Assembly (NCBI GenBank): GCA_964454025.1
Contig: CAYVRP010000025.1
Span: 14,411-78,410 of the forward strand
Direction of reading: 5' to 3'
DNA: 64,000 nt
Source of the DNA: JAFGBI01 sp964454025
GTDB taxonomy: Bacteria > Myxococcota_A > Polyangia > Polyangiales > Polyangiaceae
In this document: positions 42,709 to 51,243 of the stretch, one piece after another
Position numbering within the stretch: the stretch's first letter is position 1
Layout of the letters: each line of letters begins with the position of its first letter
The notes under the pieces: model-generated
The model's database searches: none
Told to the model about the DNA's origin: nothing
The model's input: only the letters and a program-made list of their open reading frames with translations
Translations under genes and position numbers: made by a program

Positions 42709-43026
42709 ATGGCGACCATCGCGGTAGGCGGCGTATCGATCGAGGTGGACGAGGACGGCTTCATCCAGGAACCGGAGAAGTGGAGCGAGGCGGTCGCGCT
42801 CCACCTCGCGCGAACGGAGGGCGTCGACGCCCTCGGCGAGGCCCACTGGAAGGTCATCCACTACTTGCGCGACTACTACCAGAAGTTCGGCGTCGCCCCC
42901 ATGATCCGCAAGCTCTGCAAGGAGCTGGGGATGAAGCTGAACGAGATCTACGAGCTGTTCCCGACGGGCCCCGCCAAGGGGGCCTGCAAGGCCGCGGGGC
43001 TGCCGAAGCCCACCGGGTGCGTGTAG
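42709..43026 (+). CDS. dsrC: DsrC sulfur carrier protein
   Basis: 105 residues from ATG at 42709 with AAGGAGA upstream. The full DsrC fold is present (ALHLARTEGVDALGEAHWKVI, then YYQKFGVAPMIRKLCKELG), and the tail ends GACKAAGLPKPTGCV. Both redox Cys are present in a CX10C arrangement with the penultimate Cys, so it is a true DsrC that can form the trisulfide between sulfite reductase and DsrMKJOP, not a TusE-type relative. It lies directly before dsrM. Confidence 0.97.
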   Translation: MATIAVGGVSIEVDEDGFIQEPEKWSEAVALHLARTEGVDALGEAHWKVIHYLRDYYQKFGVAPMIRKLCKELGMKLNEIYELFPTGPAKGACKAAGLPKPTGCV

Positions 43027-43033
43027 GGCGCGC

Positions 43034-44062
43034 ATGAGCGAGGCACGCGTGCGGCACGGGTGGTGGCTCCGACACGCCGGCGGCTCCCTCGCCGCCGTGC
43101 TCGTGCTGGCCGCGATCCCGCTCGTCGGCGCCGGCCTGCTCGGCCTGCGCGCCCCGTTCGCGCTCGGCGTCCCGGCCCTCGCGCTCACGCTCTTCGTCGT
43201 CGGCGTCACGCTGCGGGTCGCGCGGTGGATGCGCGCCCCGGTGCCCTTCCGCATCCCCGTCACGACCGGGCAGCAGGCCTTCTTGCCGTGGCTCCGGCCG
43301 CGCCGCCTGGGCAGCCCGCGCGGCGCCGGCGAGGTGGCGGCGCGCCTGCTCGTCGACGTCCTCCTCTTCCGCCCCCTGCTGCGGCGCGCAACCACCGTGC
43401 CCGCGGGCCACGAGGAGCTCGGCGCGGCCCGGCTCCCGTGGCTCTGGCTCCTCGCCGCGCTCTTTCACGGCTCGCTCGCCGTGATCGCCCTCCGCCACCT
43501 CTGCCTCTTCGCCACGCCGGTGCCGACCTGGCTCGCCGCCCTCGCCGCCGCCGACGCCTGGCTCGAGCTCGGGACGCCCCGGCTGCACCTCACCGGGGTC
43601 GCCCTGCTGGTCGCGATCGCGGGGCTCCTCGCCCGACGCCTCCTGCTCCCGCGGCTGCGGTACGTCTCGCTCGCCGCCGACTACTTCCCGCTCTGGCTCC
43701 TCGCGGCCATCGGGGTCACCGGCCTGACGATGCGCCACTTCACCGGGGTCGATCTGGTGGCGGTACGCACCCTGCTGCGCACCAGCGCGAACCTCGCCGC
43801 CGTGGTGCCGGCCGAGCTCGATCCGGTGTTCCTGCTGCACCTGTTCCTGGTCGGCGCGCTCCTCGTCTACTTCCCAATGAGCAAGCTGATGCACATGCCC
43901 GGGGCCCTGATGAGCCCGACGCTGGGCCTCGGCAACACCAGCCGCGAGGTGCGCCACGTGAACCCGTACAACCCGCGGGTCGCGCCGCGCTCGTACGCGG
44001 AGTACGAGGCCGAGTTCCGCGAGCGCATGATCGAGGCCGGGTTGCCGGTCACGGAGGGGTGA
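43034..44062 (+). CDS. dsrM: DsrM cytochrome b, menaquinol-interacting subunit
   Basis: 342 residues with about six TM helices. Typical DsrM text includes PFRIPVTTGQQAFLPWL and the C-terminal stretch LLHLFLVGALLVYFPMSKLMHMP. Candidate heme b His are in FHGSLAVIALRHLCLF and the FLLHLF/LMHMP helices. It should transfer electrons between menaquinol and DsrK. It starts 8 bp after dsrC and ends 1 bp before dsrK. Confidence 0.94.
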   Translation: MSEARVRHGWWLRHAGGSLAAVLVLAAIPLVGAGLLGLRAPFALGVPALALTLFVVGVTLRVARWMRAPVPFRIPVTTGQQAFLPWLRPRRLGSPRGAGEVAARLLVDVLLFRPLLRRATTVPAGHEELGAARLPWLWLLAALFHGSLAVIALRHLCLFATPVPTWLAALAAADAWLELGTPRLHLTGVALLVAIAGLLARRLLLPRLRYVSLAADYFPLWLLAAIGVTGLTMRHFTGVDLVAVRTLLRTSANLAAVVPAELDPVFLLHLFLVGALLVYFPMSKLMHMPGALMSPTLGLGNTSREVRHVNPYNPRVAPRSYAEYEAEFRERMIEAGLPVTEG

Positions 44063-44063
44063 G

Positions 44064-45692
44064 GTGGCCGCGCCGAAGCCCGATCAGGCCGCGTTCTACG
44101 ATCCGGCGCACCTCCTTCGGGTCGACCACCGGCCCCCGCCCGGCGACTGGCTGGAGACGCCGGCCCGGTTCGAGCCGGGCGGCTACCTCTACCCCGCGAA
44201 GCCGAAGAACCTGCAGGCCCTGGGCCTGCCCCACGCGCACGACTGGTCCCCGAACGACGAGGACTGGCAGCTCCCGCAGGACTGGCAGCGGATCGTGCTC
44301 GAGGGGATGCGGGAGCGGATCGAGCGCTCGCGCACCCTCCAGCTCTTCATGGACAACTGCGTGCGCTGCGGCGCCTGCGCCGAGCGTTGCCCGTTCTTCC
44401 TCGGCAGCGGCGATCCGAAGAACATGCCCGTACTGCGCGCCGAGCTGCTGCGATCGGTCTATCGCCGGCACTTCACGCTGGCCGGCCGCCTCATGGGCGA
44501 GATGGTGGGCGCGCGGGAGCTCACCCCCGCGGTGCTGAAGGAGTGGTTCAAGTACTTCTTCCAGTGCACGGAGTGCCGGCGCTGCGCGGTCTTCTGCCCG
44601 CAGGGCATCGACACCGCCGAGATCACCATGCTGGCGCGGGAGCTCTTGCTGCTGCTCGGGCTGTCGGTCAACTGGGTGCTCGAGCCGGTCGCCAACTGCC
44701 ATCGGACGGGCAACCACCTCGGCATCCAGCCGCACGCCTTCCAGGACGCGCTCGAGTTCCTCGCCGACGAGCTCGCGGAGATCACCGGCGTCCGGGTGCA
44801 GGTCCCGATCAATCGGCGGGGCGCCGAGATCCTCTTCGTCACGCCCTCGGGCGATCTGCTGGCGGACCCCGGCACCTACACGGCGATGGGCTACCTCGCC
44901 CTCTTCCACGAGCTCGGCCTCGACTACACCTTCAGCACCTACGCCTCGGAGGGCGGCAATTTCGGGCTCTTCGCGTCGGTGGAGCTGATGAAGAAGCTCA
45001 ACGCGAAGATCTACGCGGAGGCGCGCCGCCTCGGGGTCAAGTGGATCCTGGGCGGCGAGTGCGGGCACATGTGGCGGGTGGTGCACCAGTACATGGACAC
45101 CCTGAACGGGCCCGCCGACTTCCTCGAGGTACCGTCCTCCCCGGTCACCGGCACCCGCTTCGAGCGCGCGCGCTCCACCAAGATGGTCCACATCGCGGAG
45201 TTCACCGCGGATCTGGTGGCCCACGGCCGGCTCCGCCTGGATCCGGCCCGGAACGCGGCCGTGTGCGCCACCTTCCACGATTCGTGCAACCCCGCCCGCG
45301 CCATGGGGCTGCTCGACGAGCCGCGCGCGGTGCTGCGCGCCGTCTGCCCGCGCTTCTTCGAGATGGCGGCGGACACCATCCGCGAGCGCACGCTCTGCTG
45401 CGGGGGCGGCGCCGGGCTCGGCGCCGACGAGAACATGGCGGTGCGCCTGCGCGGCGGCATGCCCCGCGGCCGGGAGGTCGCCCGCGTCCGCGACGCCCAC
45501 GGCGTGAACACGCTGGTCACCATCTGCGCCATCGACCGCGTGACGTTGACCACCGTCTGCGACTTCTGGGCGCCCCCGGTCCGCGTGGCGGGGCTGCACG
45601 AGCTGGTCGGCAACGCGCTGATCATGAAGGGCGAGAAGGCGCGCACCGAGAACCTGCGGCACGAGCCGCTGGCACCGGAGGCCGCGGGATGA
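44064..45692 (+). CDS. dsrK: DsrK, HdrD-like iron-sulfur subunit
   Basis: 542 residues from GTG at 44064. Classic DsrK layout: CVRCGACAERCPFFLGSGDPK (first cluster region), CTECRRCAVFCPQGIDTAE (second) and the C-terminal catalytic region with HDSCNPARAMG, TLCCGGGAGLG and VTICAIDRV. Only one Cys is seen in the last segment, unlike the CXXC of the paralogue ending at 34008. It is the likely DsrC trisulfide reductase site on the cytoplasmic face. Overlaps dsrJ by ATGA. Confidence 0.95.
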   Translation: MAAPKPDQAAFYDPAHLLRVDHRPPPGDWLETPARFEPGGYLYPAKPKNLQALGLPHAHDWSPNDEDWQLPQDWQRIVLEGMRERIERSRTLQLFMDNCVRCGACAERCPFFLGSGDPKNMPVLRAELLRSVYRRHFTLAGRLMGEMVGARELTPAVLKEWFKYFFQCTECRRCAVFCPQGIDTAEITMLARELLLLLGLSVNWVLEPVANCHRTGNHLGIQPHAFQDALEFLADELAEITGVRVQVPINRRGAEILFVTPSGDLLADPGTYTAMGYLALFHELGLDYTFSTYASEGGNFGLFASVELMKKLNAKIYAEARRLGVKWILGGECGHMWRVVHQYMDTLNGPADFLEVPSSPVTGTRFERARSTKMVHIAEFTADLVAHGRLRLDPARNAAVCATFHDSCNPARAMGLLDEPRAVLRAVCPRFFEMAADTIRERTLCCGGGAGLGADENMAVRLRGGMPRGREVARVRDAHGVNTLVTICAIDRVTLTTVCDFWAPPVRVAGLHELVGNALIMKGEKARTENLRHEPLAPEAAG

Positions 45693-46075
45693 TCGACGGC
45701 GGCCGGGCAATCGGCGGCGCTTTCCTCGCCGTGCTGCTGGGGGCGGCCCCCGCCTGGGTCGCGTCCGCCTGGGGCGCCCCGGGTCCCGTGCTGAGCCGAC
45801 CCGTTTCCCCCGGGGACTGCGTGGAGCCGGCGGCCGCGATGCGCCGCGACCACCCGGCCCTGCTGGTCGCCTGGCGCGACCAGGTGGTCCGGCGCGGGGA
45901 TCGCTGGCACCGGACGGCGGACGGGCGGCGCCTCCGCGTGAGCCTGACCCGGACCTGCCTCGGGTGTCACGGCGGCGCGGCGGCGTTCTGTGATCGGTGC
46001 CACGAGGAGGCGGGGATCACGCCGAGGTGTTGGGACTGCCACCCGCGCTCGCCCGAGGGCGCGGGTTCACCCTGA
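45689..46075 (+). CDS. dsrJ: DsrJ triheme cytochrome c
   Basis: 128 residues from ATG at 45689. An N-terminal hydrophobic helix exports it to the periplasm. Three CXXCH sites (CLGCH, CDRCH, CWDCH) lie in the C-terminal third, and the upstream conserved Cys is present in GDCVEPAAAMRRDH, matching the heme-ligating Cys region known in DsrJ. Function in the periplasm is not settled. It shares heme spacing with the second DsrJ-like protein at 31045. Confidence 0.92.
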   Translation: MIDGGRAIGGAFLAVLLGAAPAWVASAWGAPGPVLSRPVSPGDCVEPAAAMRRDHPALLVAWRDQVVRRGDRWHRTADGRRLRVSLTRTCLGCHGGAAAFCDRCHEEAGITPRCWDCHPRSPEGAGSP

Positions 46076-46089
46076 GAGCGAGGACGGGG

Positions 46090-46827
46090 ATGCACAGAAG
46101 GAGCTTCCTGAAGACCGGCGTGCTGCTGTCGGCGGGGCTCGCCGGCGGGAGCGGGCTGCCGCTGCTCACCGCGCTCCGCGCCCGCGCCGCCGGTGAGGAG
46201 CCCCGGGTGCCCGGCGTCCGCTGGGGCATGGTGATCGAGCTCGGCCGCTGCCCCCCGGGCTGCACCGCGTGCGTCGACGCCTGCCGGGTCGAGAACGGCC
46301 TGCACCCGGACGCGGATCCGCGCTGGGACGTGCATCGGATCCGCCTGGTCGAGGTCGAGAGCACCCGGTTCGCCGGCGCGACCACCAAGACGGTCCCCCT
46401 GCTGTGCAACCACTGCGACGAGCCCCCCTGCGTCCTCGCCTGCCCCATCCAGGCGACCTACCGCCGCCCGGACGGCATCGTGATCGTGGATCCACACCGC
46501 TGCATGGGCTGCCGCTACTGCATGATCGCGTGCCCCTACGACGCGCGTCACTTCAACTTCCGCGACGCCGAGGCCCCCCCGCGCCCCGACCGCCCGCGGC
46601 GCGCGCACGGCGTCGCGGAGTCCTGCGATCTCTGCGCGCACCGGCTCGATCGCGGCCAGCCGCCCGCGTGCGTCGCCGCCTGCGCGGCGGCGGGAGCCCG
46701 GGCCATCCACGTCGGCGACCTCGACGACCCCGACAGCGAGGGCTCCGCGCTCCTGCGCGCGCACCCGGCCCGGCGCCTCCGCGAGGGGATGGGCACGGAG
46801 CCGAAGGTCTTCTACGTGGGGCTCTAG
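46090..46827 (+). CDS. dsrO: DsrO periplasmic 16Fe-16S ferredoxin
   Basis: 245 residues from ATG at 46090 with a Tat signal (MHRRSFLKTG). Four cluster motifs: CPPGCTACVDAC, CNHCDEPPCVLACP, CMGCRYCMIACPYD and CDLCAHRLDRGQPPACVAAC. It should link DsrJ and DsrP. The start was chosen at the Met just before the twin Arg; the in-frame upstream text lacks signal features. It follows dsrJ by 14 bp and precedes dsrP by 24 bp. Confidence 0.93.
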   Translation: MHRRSFLKTGVLLSAGLAGGSGLPLLTALRARAAGEEPRVPGVRWGMVIELGRCPPGCTACVDACRVENGLHPDADPRWDVHRIRLVEVESTRFAGATTKTVPLLCNHCDEPPCVLACPIQATYRRPDGIVIVDPHRCMGCRYCMIACPYDARHFNFRDAEAPPRPDRPRRAHGVAESCDLCAHRLDRGQPPACVAACAAAGARAIHVGDLDDPDSEGSALLRAHPARRLREGMGTEPKVFYVGL

Positions 46828-46851
46828 CCCCCACGCGGCGCGGGGTGGAGC

Positions 46852-48057
46852 ATGGACACGAAGTTCGAACGGATCGAAGGCGGCGCCCGGCGGCTCGTCC
46901 TGCTGAGCGCCGGGCTCGGAGCGCTGGTGCTGGCCGGCGTCTGGTCTACCTGGAGGATGCACGTCGAGGGGGTCTTCCTCTCGGGGATGACCAACCGGAT
47001 CCCCTGGGGCCTGCAGATCGTGCTCGGCATCTTCTACATCGGGCTGTCGGCGGGCTCGCTCGTGATCTCGAGCCTGTATGGCCTCTTCGGACGGGGCGAG
47101 TACCGTCCCTTCGCCCGGGTGGCCGCGTTCGCGGCGGTGCTGCTGATGGTGGGGGCGCTCCTGTCCATCGTGTCGGACCAGGGGCGGATCGATCGCGTCT
47201 TCGTGCAGCCCTTCCTGCACCTGAACCCCCTGTCGATGCTCTCGATCAACCCCTTCCTCTACGCGAGCTACGTCCTCGTCGGCGTCGCGTACCTGACCGC
47301 CATGATGCTGGAGAGCGAGCGGTGGACGCGCGCCCTCGCCCTGCTGGCGGTGCTCTGGGCCGTCCTCGTCCACAGCGGGACCGGCGCCATCTTCGGGTTC
47401 GTCCCGCGCGAGCTCTACCGCTCACCGCTGCTGCCACCGAGCTTCGTGGCCGCCGCGCTCTCCTCCGGCACGGCGCTCATGATCCTCGTCCTCCTCGCCC
47501 TGTTCCGGCTGACCCGGCGGCGGCTGGACGATGAGCTCATCCTCTGGGTGGCCAGGATCCTCGGGGTGTTCGTGCTCGTGGCCGCCTACTTCGTGCTCGT
47601 CGAGAACGTGCACCGGCTCTACCTCCACGAGTCCCGCGAGGCCGCGCGCTTCCTCCTCTTCGGCGGTCCTCACGCCGCGCTGTTCTGGGTCGGGATGGTC
47701 CTGCTCGGCACCGTCGTGCCCGCCGCGCTGCTGTTCGGCCGCGGCACGCGGGGCTCCGTCCGCCGGGTCGCCGTGGCGTCGGCCCTGGTGGTGCTGGGCG
47801 TGCTCTGCGAGCGATACCTGGTCGTGATCCCCGGGCTCGCGTTCCCGCCCGAGCTCCTTCCCGGTTGGCGGATCGCGCGTTCGGGGTTCGAGGAGGGGAT
47901 CGCGACGTACGCGGTCAGCGGCTACGAGCTGCTCCAGGCGCTGGGCGTCCTCGGCCTCGTCGTGCTCCTGTTCACCTGGGGGCTCAAGCTGATGCCGCTG
48001 CTCCCGACCGAGGCGCGCGCCCATCCCCGGGACGGGACCCCCGCGCGCGGAGGGTGA
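46852..48057 (+). CDS. dsrP: DsrP, NrfD-like integral membrane subunit
   Basis: 401 residues, about ten TM helices. It has the DsrP-like beginning VFLSGMTNRIPWGLQIV and LSAGSLVISSLYGLFG, then QGRIDRVF and NPFLYASYVLV. Predicted quinone-binding subunit of the DsrMKJOP complex. Last gene of the dsr operon; a minus-strand GH12 gene converges on it, 42 bp away. By eye it is not close to the other DsrP-like protein at 22409. Confidence 0.9.
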   Translation: MDTKFERIEGGARRLVLLSAGLGALVLAGVWSTWRMHVEGVFLSGMTNRIPWGLQIVLGIFYIGLSAGSLVISSLYGLFGRGEYRPFARVAAFAAVLLMVGALLSIVSDQGRIDRVFVQPFLHLNPLSMLSINPFLYASYVLVGVAYLTAMMLESERWTRALALLAVLWAVLVHSGTGAIFGFVPRELYRSPLLPPSFVAAALSSGTALMILVLLALFRLTRRRLDDELILWVARILGVFVLVAAYFVLVENVHRLYLHESREAARFLLFGGPHAALFWVGMVLLGTVVPAALLFGRGTRGSVRRVAVASALVVLGVLCERYLVVIPGLAFPPELLPGWRIARSGFEEGIATYAVSGYELLQALGVLGLVVLLFTWGLKLMPLLPTEARAHPRDGTPARGG

Positions 48058-48099
48058 CGCCCGCACCGCCTCACCGCCCGCCGCCCGCGCCGAGGGCGC

Positions 48100-49005
48100 T
48101 CACTGCACGGACACCGTGTACGCGACGCTCTGCAGCCCCTGGCCCCCTCGCCAGATCTCGAACCCCGCCTCGATCCCGAGCAGGTACCAGCTGCTGGTGA
48201 GATAGCCGCGCGCGATGGCGTCGTCGAAGAAGAACTTGAGATCGAGCTCGGCCGCGTTGACGTCCGTCTCGCGCATGTAGCTCAGGACCGTCCAGCTCGG
48301 GTTGTCCTCGGGGCTGCTAAGGTAGATGGTCCACCAGGATCCCTGGAACTGGAACCGGTCCTGCGCCTTGCCGATCGGCCAGACGCCGTTGTTCGGATCC
48401 TCGCGGTAGAGCCAGACCATGAGCTCCATCCCCCCGTTGGGGTCCTGGTTGCCGAGGCTGCCGTTGGTGGGGTGGAGCCAGATGTCGTAGGAGACGTTGT
48501 ACTTGTCACCCGCCGTGGTGGCGAAGCACCACAGGCTCGGGACCGCGGTGAGGGTGGAGAGCTGCCGGCCGGTGGTGAAATCGGACGTCTTGAAACCCCA
48601 GTGCCAGCCCTTCACCACCGAGGGGTAGCCCGCGGGGGCGTCGTCCTGCACGACGTGGTTGGCGGAGGCGACGCGGAAGCCCGCGTAGTCACCGAACGTG
48701 TACGGCTCGATGCACTGGGTGCTCCCCTGCGGGTTCCAGACGTTGTTCTGGAAGTAGTAGCGATTGCCGGCGCCGTACACGGAGCCCTGCCGGTCGCAGA
48801 CGCTCCCGAGCCCCGCCGCGCCCTCCACCACCGGACAGGTCACCACCGGCGCCGGGGTCCCACCCGTCGCGCCCGCCCCCCCGCCGGTGGCCCCCCCCGT
48901 CCCGGCCGGGAGCACGATGGGGCCGGAGTCCGTCGGGTCGGAGCATCCTGCCGCGAGCGCGACCAGGCCGCCCGTCACCATGATCCAGGGCCGGATCCAG
49001 CGCAT
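48100..49005 (-). CDS. lipoprotein GH12 endoglucanase
   Basis: 301 residues from ATG at 49005. Signal peptide with lipobox ALAAGCSD, then a short TGG-type linker. GH12 hallmarks: RYYFQNNVWNPQG, GYPSVVKGWHWG, the nucleophile Glu in GGMELMVWLY (near residue 195) and the acid/base Glu in AGFEIWRGGQGLQ near the C-terminus. The enzyme cleaves beta-1,4-glucan or xyloglucan at the cell surface. Same strand and just downstream of the GH9 gene, so the two are probably co-expressed. Converges with dsrP. Confidence 0.88.
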   Translation of the reverse strand: MRWIRPWIMVTGGLVALAAGCSDPTDSGPIVLPAGTGGATGGGAGATGGTPAPVVTCPVVEGAAGLGSVCDRQGSVYGAGNRYYFQNNVWNPQGSTQCIEPYTFGDYAGFRVASANHVVQDDAPAGYPSVVKGWHWGFKTSDFTTGRQLSTLTAVPSLWCFATTAGDKYNVSYDIWLHPTNGSLGNQDPNGGMELMVWLYREDPNNGVWPIGKAQDRFQFQGSWWTIYLSSPEDNPSWTVLSYMRETDVNAAELDLKFFFDDAIARGYLTSSWYLLGIEAGFEIWRGGQGLQSVAYTVSVQ

Positions 49006-49099
49006 GCCCGGACTCTATCAGACGGGGAGGCGGCGCGCATGCGGGGGGCGCGGCGCGCACCCGCGCCCCGATCCCGCCCGGCGCTCCCCGCGCACCGCC

Positions 49100-51043
49100 T
49101 CACGACGCCGTGCGACCCTGCTGATCGAGGTAGGCGACGACCCAGAGCAGCGGGGCGTTCCAGTTGATCGTCACCTCGTTGACGCTCCAGGCGTCGATGT
49201 GATCGTAGTAGCAGCGCATCGGCTTGCACCCGGCCAGCCCCGCCTCCTGCACGGTCGGGTCCTGCAGCGAGGAGTTCGGCCCGCCGGAGCCGGCGCCCGG
49301 CGGAGCCGGCGGGTTCTGCGGGTTGACCACGTGCGACCAGAAGCGATGGTGCGGCGTCTGCAGCGCGCGCGTGCCGTAGCCACTGACGTAGCTCATCCCC
49401 ATGGGGTTGTTGCCCAGGATGTAGTTCATCGCGTCGATCATCCCCTCCACGTAGCGGCGATCGGGGAAGAAATCGTTGGCGAGGCCGAGGATCAGGGCGT
49501 TGTTGAGGATGAACGAGTTCGATCCCCACGGGAAACGCCCCTGCACCGACGCGAACGGGATCGCGTAGCCCTGACGGTCGCGCAGGGCCAGGTACTGCTC
49601 CGCCTCGCGGCGGATCTCCGCGCGATCCTTGGCCGCCTCGGCCTCGCCGAGCTGGTTCGGCACCAGGGCGAGGGAGAGGGTGCCGAGCGCCGCCACGCTG
49701 CGCCAGGTCATCGCCGTATAGTCGTCCTCCGTGCCTGGAGCCGCCCCGGCGCCGAGGTGGTGGTGATAGGGGCTCTGGACCAGCGCGGCGACGTACTCCG
49801 GCCGGCCCGTGGTGATGGCGAGCTCGGCGGCCGCCCAGTAGAACTCGTCCTCGACGTGGTCGTCGCTGTAGGCGCCGCCCCCGGTCCCGTCCTGGTCCGT
49901 GATGAAGAGCCGCGGGTTCGCCCGAGCCGCGGCGTAGGCCCGCTCCGCGGCGACCAGGCAGCGGGCGGAGAAGGCGTCGTCGATGCCCTTGTAGACCCGC
50001 GCCGCCTGCGCGGCGACGGCGGCCAGGTTGAGCGTGGCCGCCGTGCTGACGGGGCGAAGGAAGCGCCGCATCCCGATCTCCGCCGTGTCCGTGGGGGGGC
50101 GGGTGCCGATCGGGGTCCACTTCTCGTCGTGGATCTTGTGGTGCGCCATCCCGGCGCGAGGCTTGCCCTCGGGCACCTGCATCCGCAGCAAGAACTCCAC
50201 CTCCCAGCGCGCCTCGTCGAGCAGGTCGGGGACGCCGTTGCCCTGCTCCGGGATGCCGAGCTTGCCGTCGCCGAAGCGCTCGAGCTCGCCGCTCGCGCGG
50301 TGCACCATCCGCTCGTAGAGGGCGAGGAGCGTCCAGGCCGAGATCCCGCCGTTGACCACGTACTTGCCGTGATCGCCCGCGTCGTACCAGCCGCCGGAGA
50401 CGTCGAGGACGTAGTCGCACCCCGCGTCGGGCGCGCAGGGCGCCGTCCGGTCGCTGAGGTGCCCCGCCGGGCGCGTCCACTGCTGGCCGCCGGCGTAGGG
50501 CTCCTCGATCGGGATGCCGCTCCGGTTGTGATAGAAGTACTTGAAGGCGTCGCGGACCAGCGGCTCGTACGCGGCCGTCGAGATCGCGAACGGCGGGGAG
50601 GTTTCCGCGCCCACCCGTAGCCGCAGGCCCTCCCCCGGGGTCCGGTACCCGGAGAAGTCGAGCTGGTGCACGCGCTCCCCGGAGTCCGGATCGTCACCGA
50701 AGGGGCGGGTGCTGCCGGTGGCGAGCACCTGGCCGGCCGCGTCCACGAGCTGCCAGGTCGCGGGCGAGGCCGCCGCGGTCGCCAGGGTCGCCCGCTTGGC
50801 GAACTGCGGCAGGTAGCCGACCTGGTTCGCGCGCAGGGGCGGCACGGGGGGCGCGCGGCGCGCGGCCGCCCCCTGGCCGAGCAGGACCGCGCCCGGCCCG
50901 ATCCCGGACCGCGGGGGCGCCGCCGGCGCCGGCGCGGTGCCGCCGCACCCCGCGGCGATGAGCAGGAGCCCGACGCCGCCGCCGAGGCGGGCCCGCCGGT
51001 TCGGTCCCTCGAAGCACCGGGAACGGTTCGTTCGTCGCGTCAT
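49100..51043 (-). CDS. lipoprotein GH9 endoglucanase with CelD-type Ig-like domain
   Basis: 647 residues from ATG at 51043. Lipobox near residue 33 (LLLIAAGCGG). An N-terminal CelD_N-type Ig-like domain begins RANQVGYLPQFAKRA. The GH9 barrel starts near residue 160 with FKYFYHNRSG; the catalytic Asp pair is in GGWYDAGDHGKY, and TPHHRFW and the acid Glu in VNEVTINWNAPL close the domain. Typical cellulase, about the usual length for this architecture. It is divergent from the GAF/AraC-type regulator beginning at 51244 and probably forms a unit with the GH12 gene. Confidence 0.92.
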   Translation of the reverse strand: MTRRTNRSRCFEGPNRRARLGGGVGLLLIAAGCGGTAPAPAAPPRSGIGPGAVLLGQGAAARRAPPVPPLRANQVGYLPQFAKRATLATAAASPATWQLVDAAGQVLATGSTRPFGDDPDSGERVHQLDFSGYRTPGEGLRLRVGAETSPPFAISTAAYEPLVRDAFKYFYHNRSGIPIEEPYAGGQQWTRPAGHLSDRTAPCAPDAGCDYVLDVSGGWYDAGDHGKYVVNGGISAWTLLALYERMVHRASGELERFGDGKLGIPEQGNGVPDLLDEARWEVEFLLRMQVPEGKPRAGMAHHKIHDEKWTPIGTRPPTDTAEIGMRRFLRPVSTAATLNLAAVAAQAARVYKGIDDAFSARCLVAAERAYAAARANPRLFITDQDGTGGGAYSDDHVEDEFYWAAAELAITTGRPEYVAALVQSPYHHHLGAGAAPGTEDDYTAMTWRSVAALGTLSLALVPNQLGEAEAAKDRAEIRREAEQYLALRDRQGYAIPFASVQGRFPWGSNSFILNNALILGLANDFFPDRRYVEGMIDAMNYILGNNPMGMSYVSGYGTRALQTPHHRFWSHVVNPQNPPAPPGAGSGGPNSSLQDPTVQEAGLAGCKPMRCYYDHIDAWSVNEVTINWNAPLLWVVAYLDQQGRTAS

Positions 51044-51243
51044 CGCTGTCCTCCGCTCGAGGCCACCCCGCCTGCGGGGGGCGCTCCCCTTGAGTCTCCC
51101 GTGCCCCGCCCGGCGCTGCCTCCGAATCCTGCCTATTCCCTCTCATCGGCGGGCCGCCCCGACCCCGCTGATCGGCATCGCCTCCCGCCCGGGAGCGACT
51201 ATGCTCGAGCGGCGGTCGGGGACCTTCTCGGTGAGCGCGGGCC

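Noticed and set aside
48764..50620. Plus-strand open frame opposite the GH12/GH9 genes
   Set aside because: Composition is that of antisense high-GC DNA; the minus-strand proteins have complete catalytic motifs.
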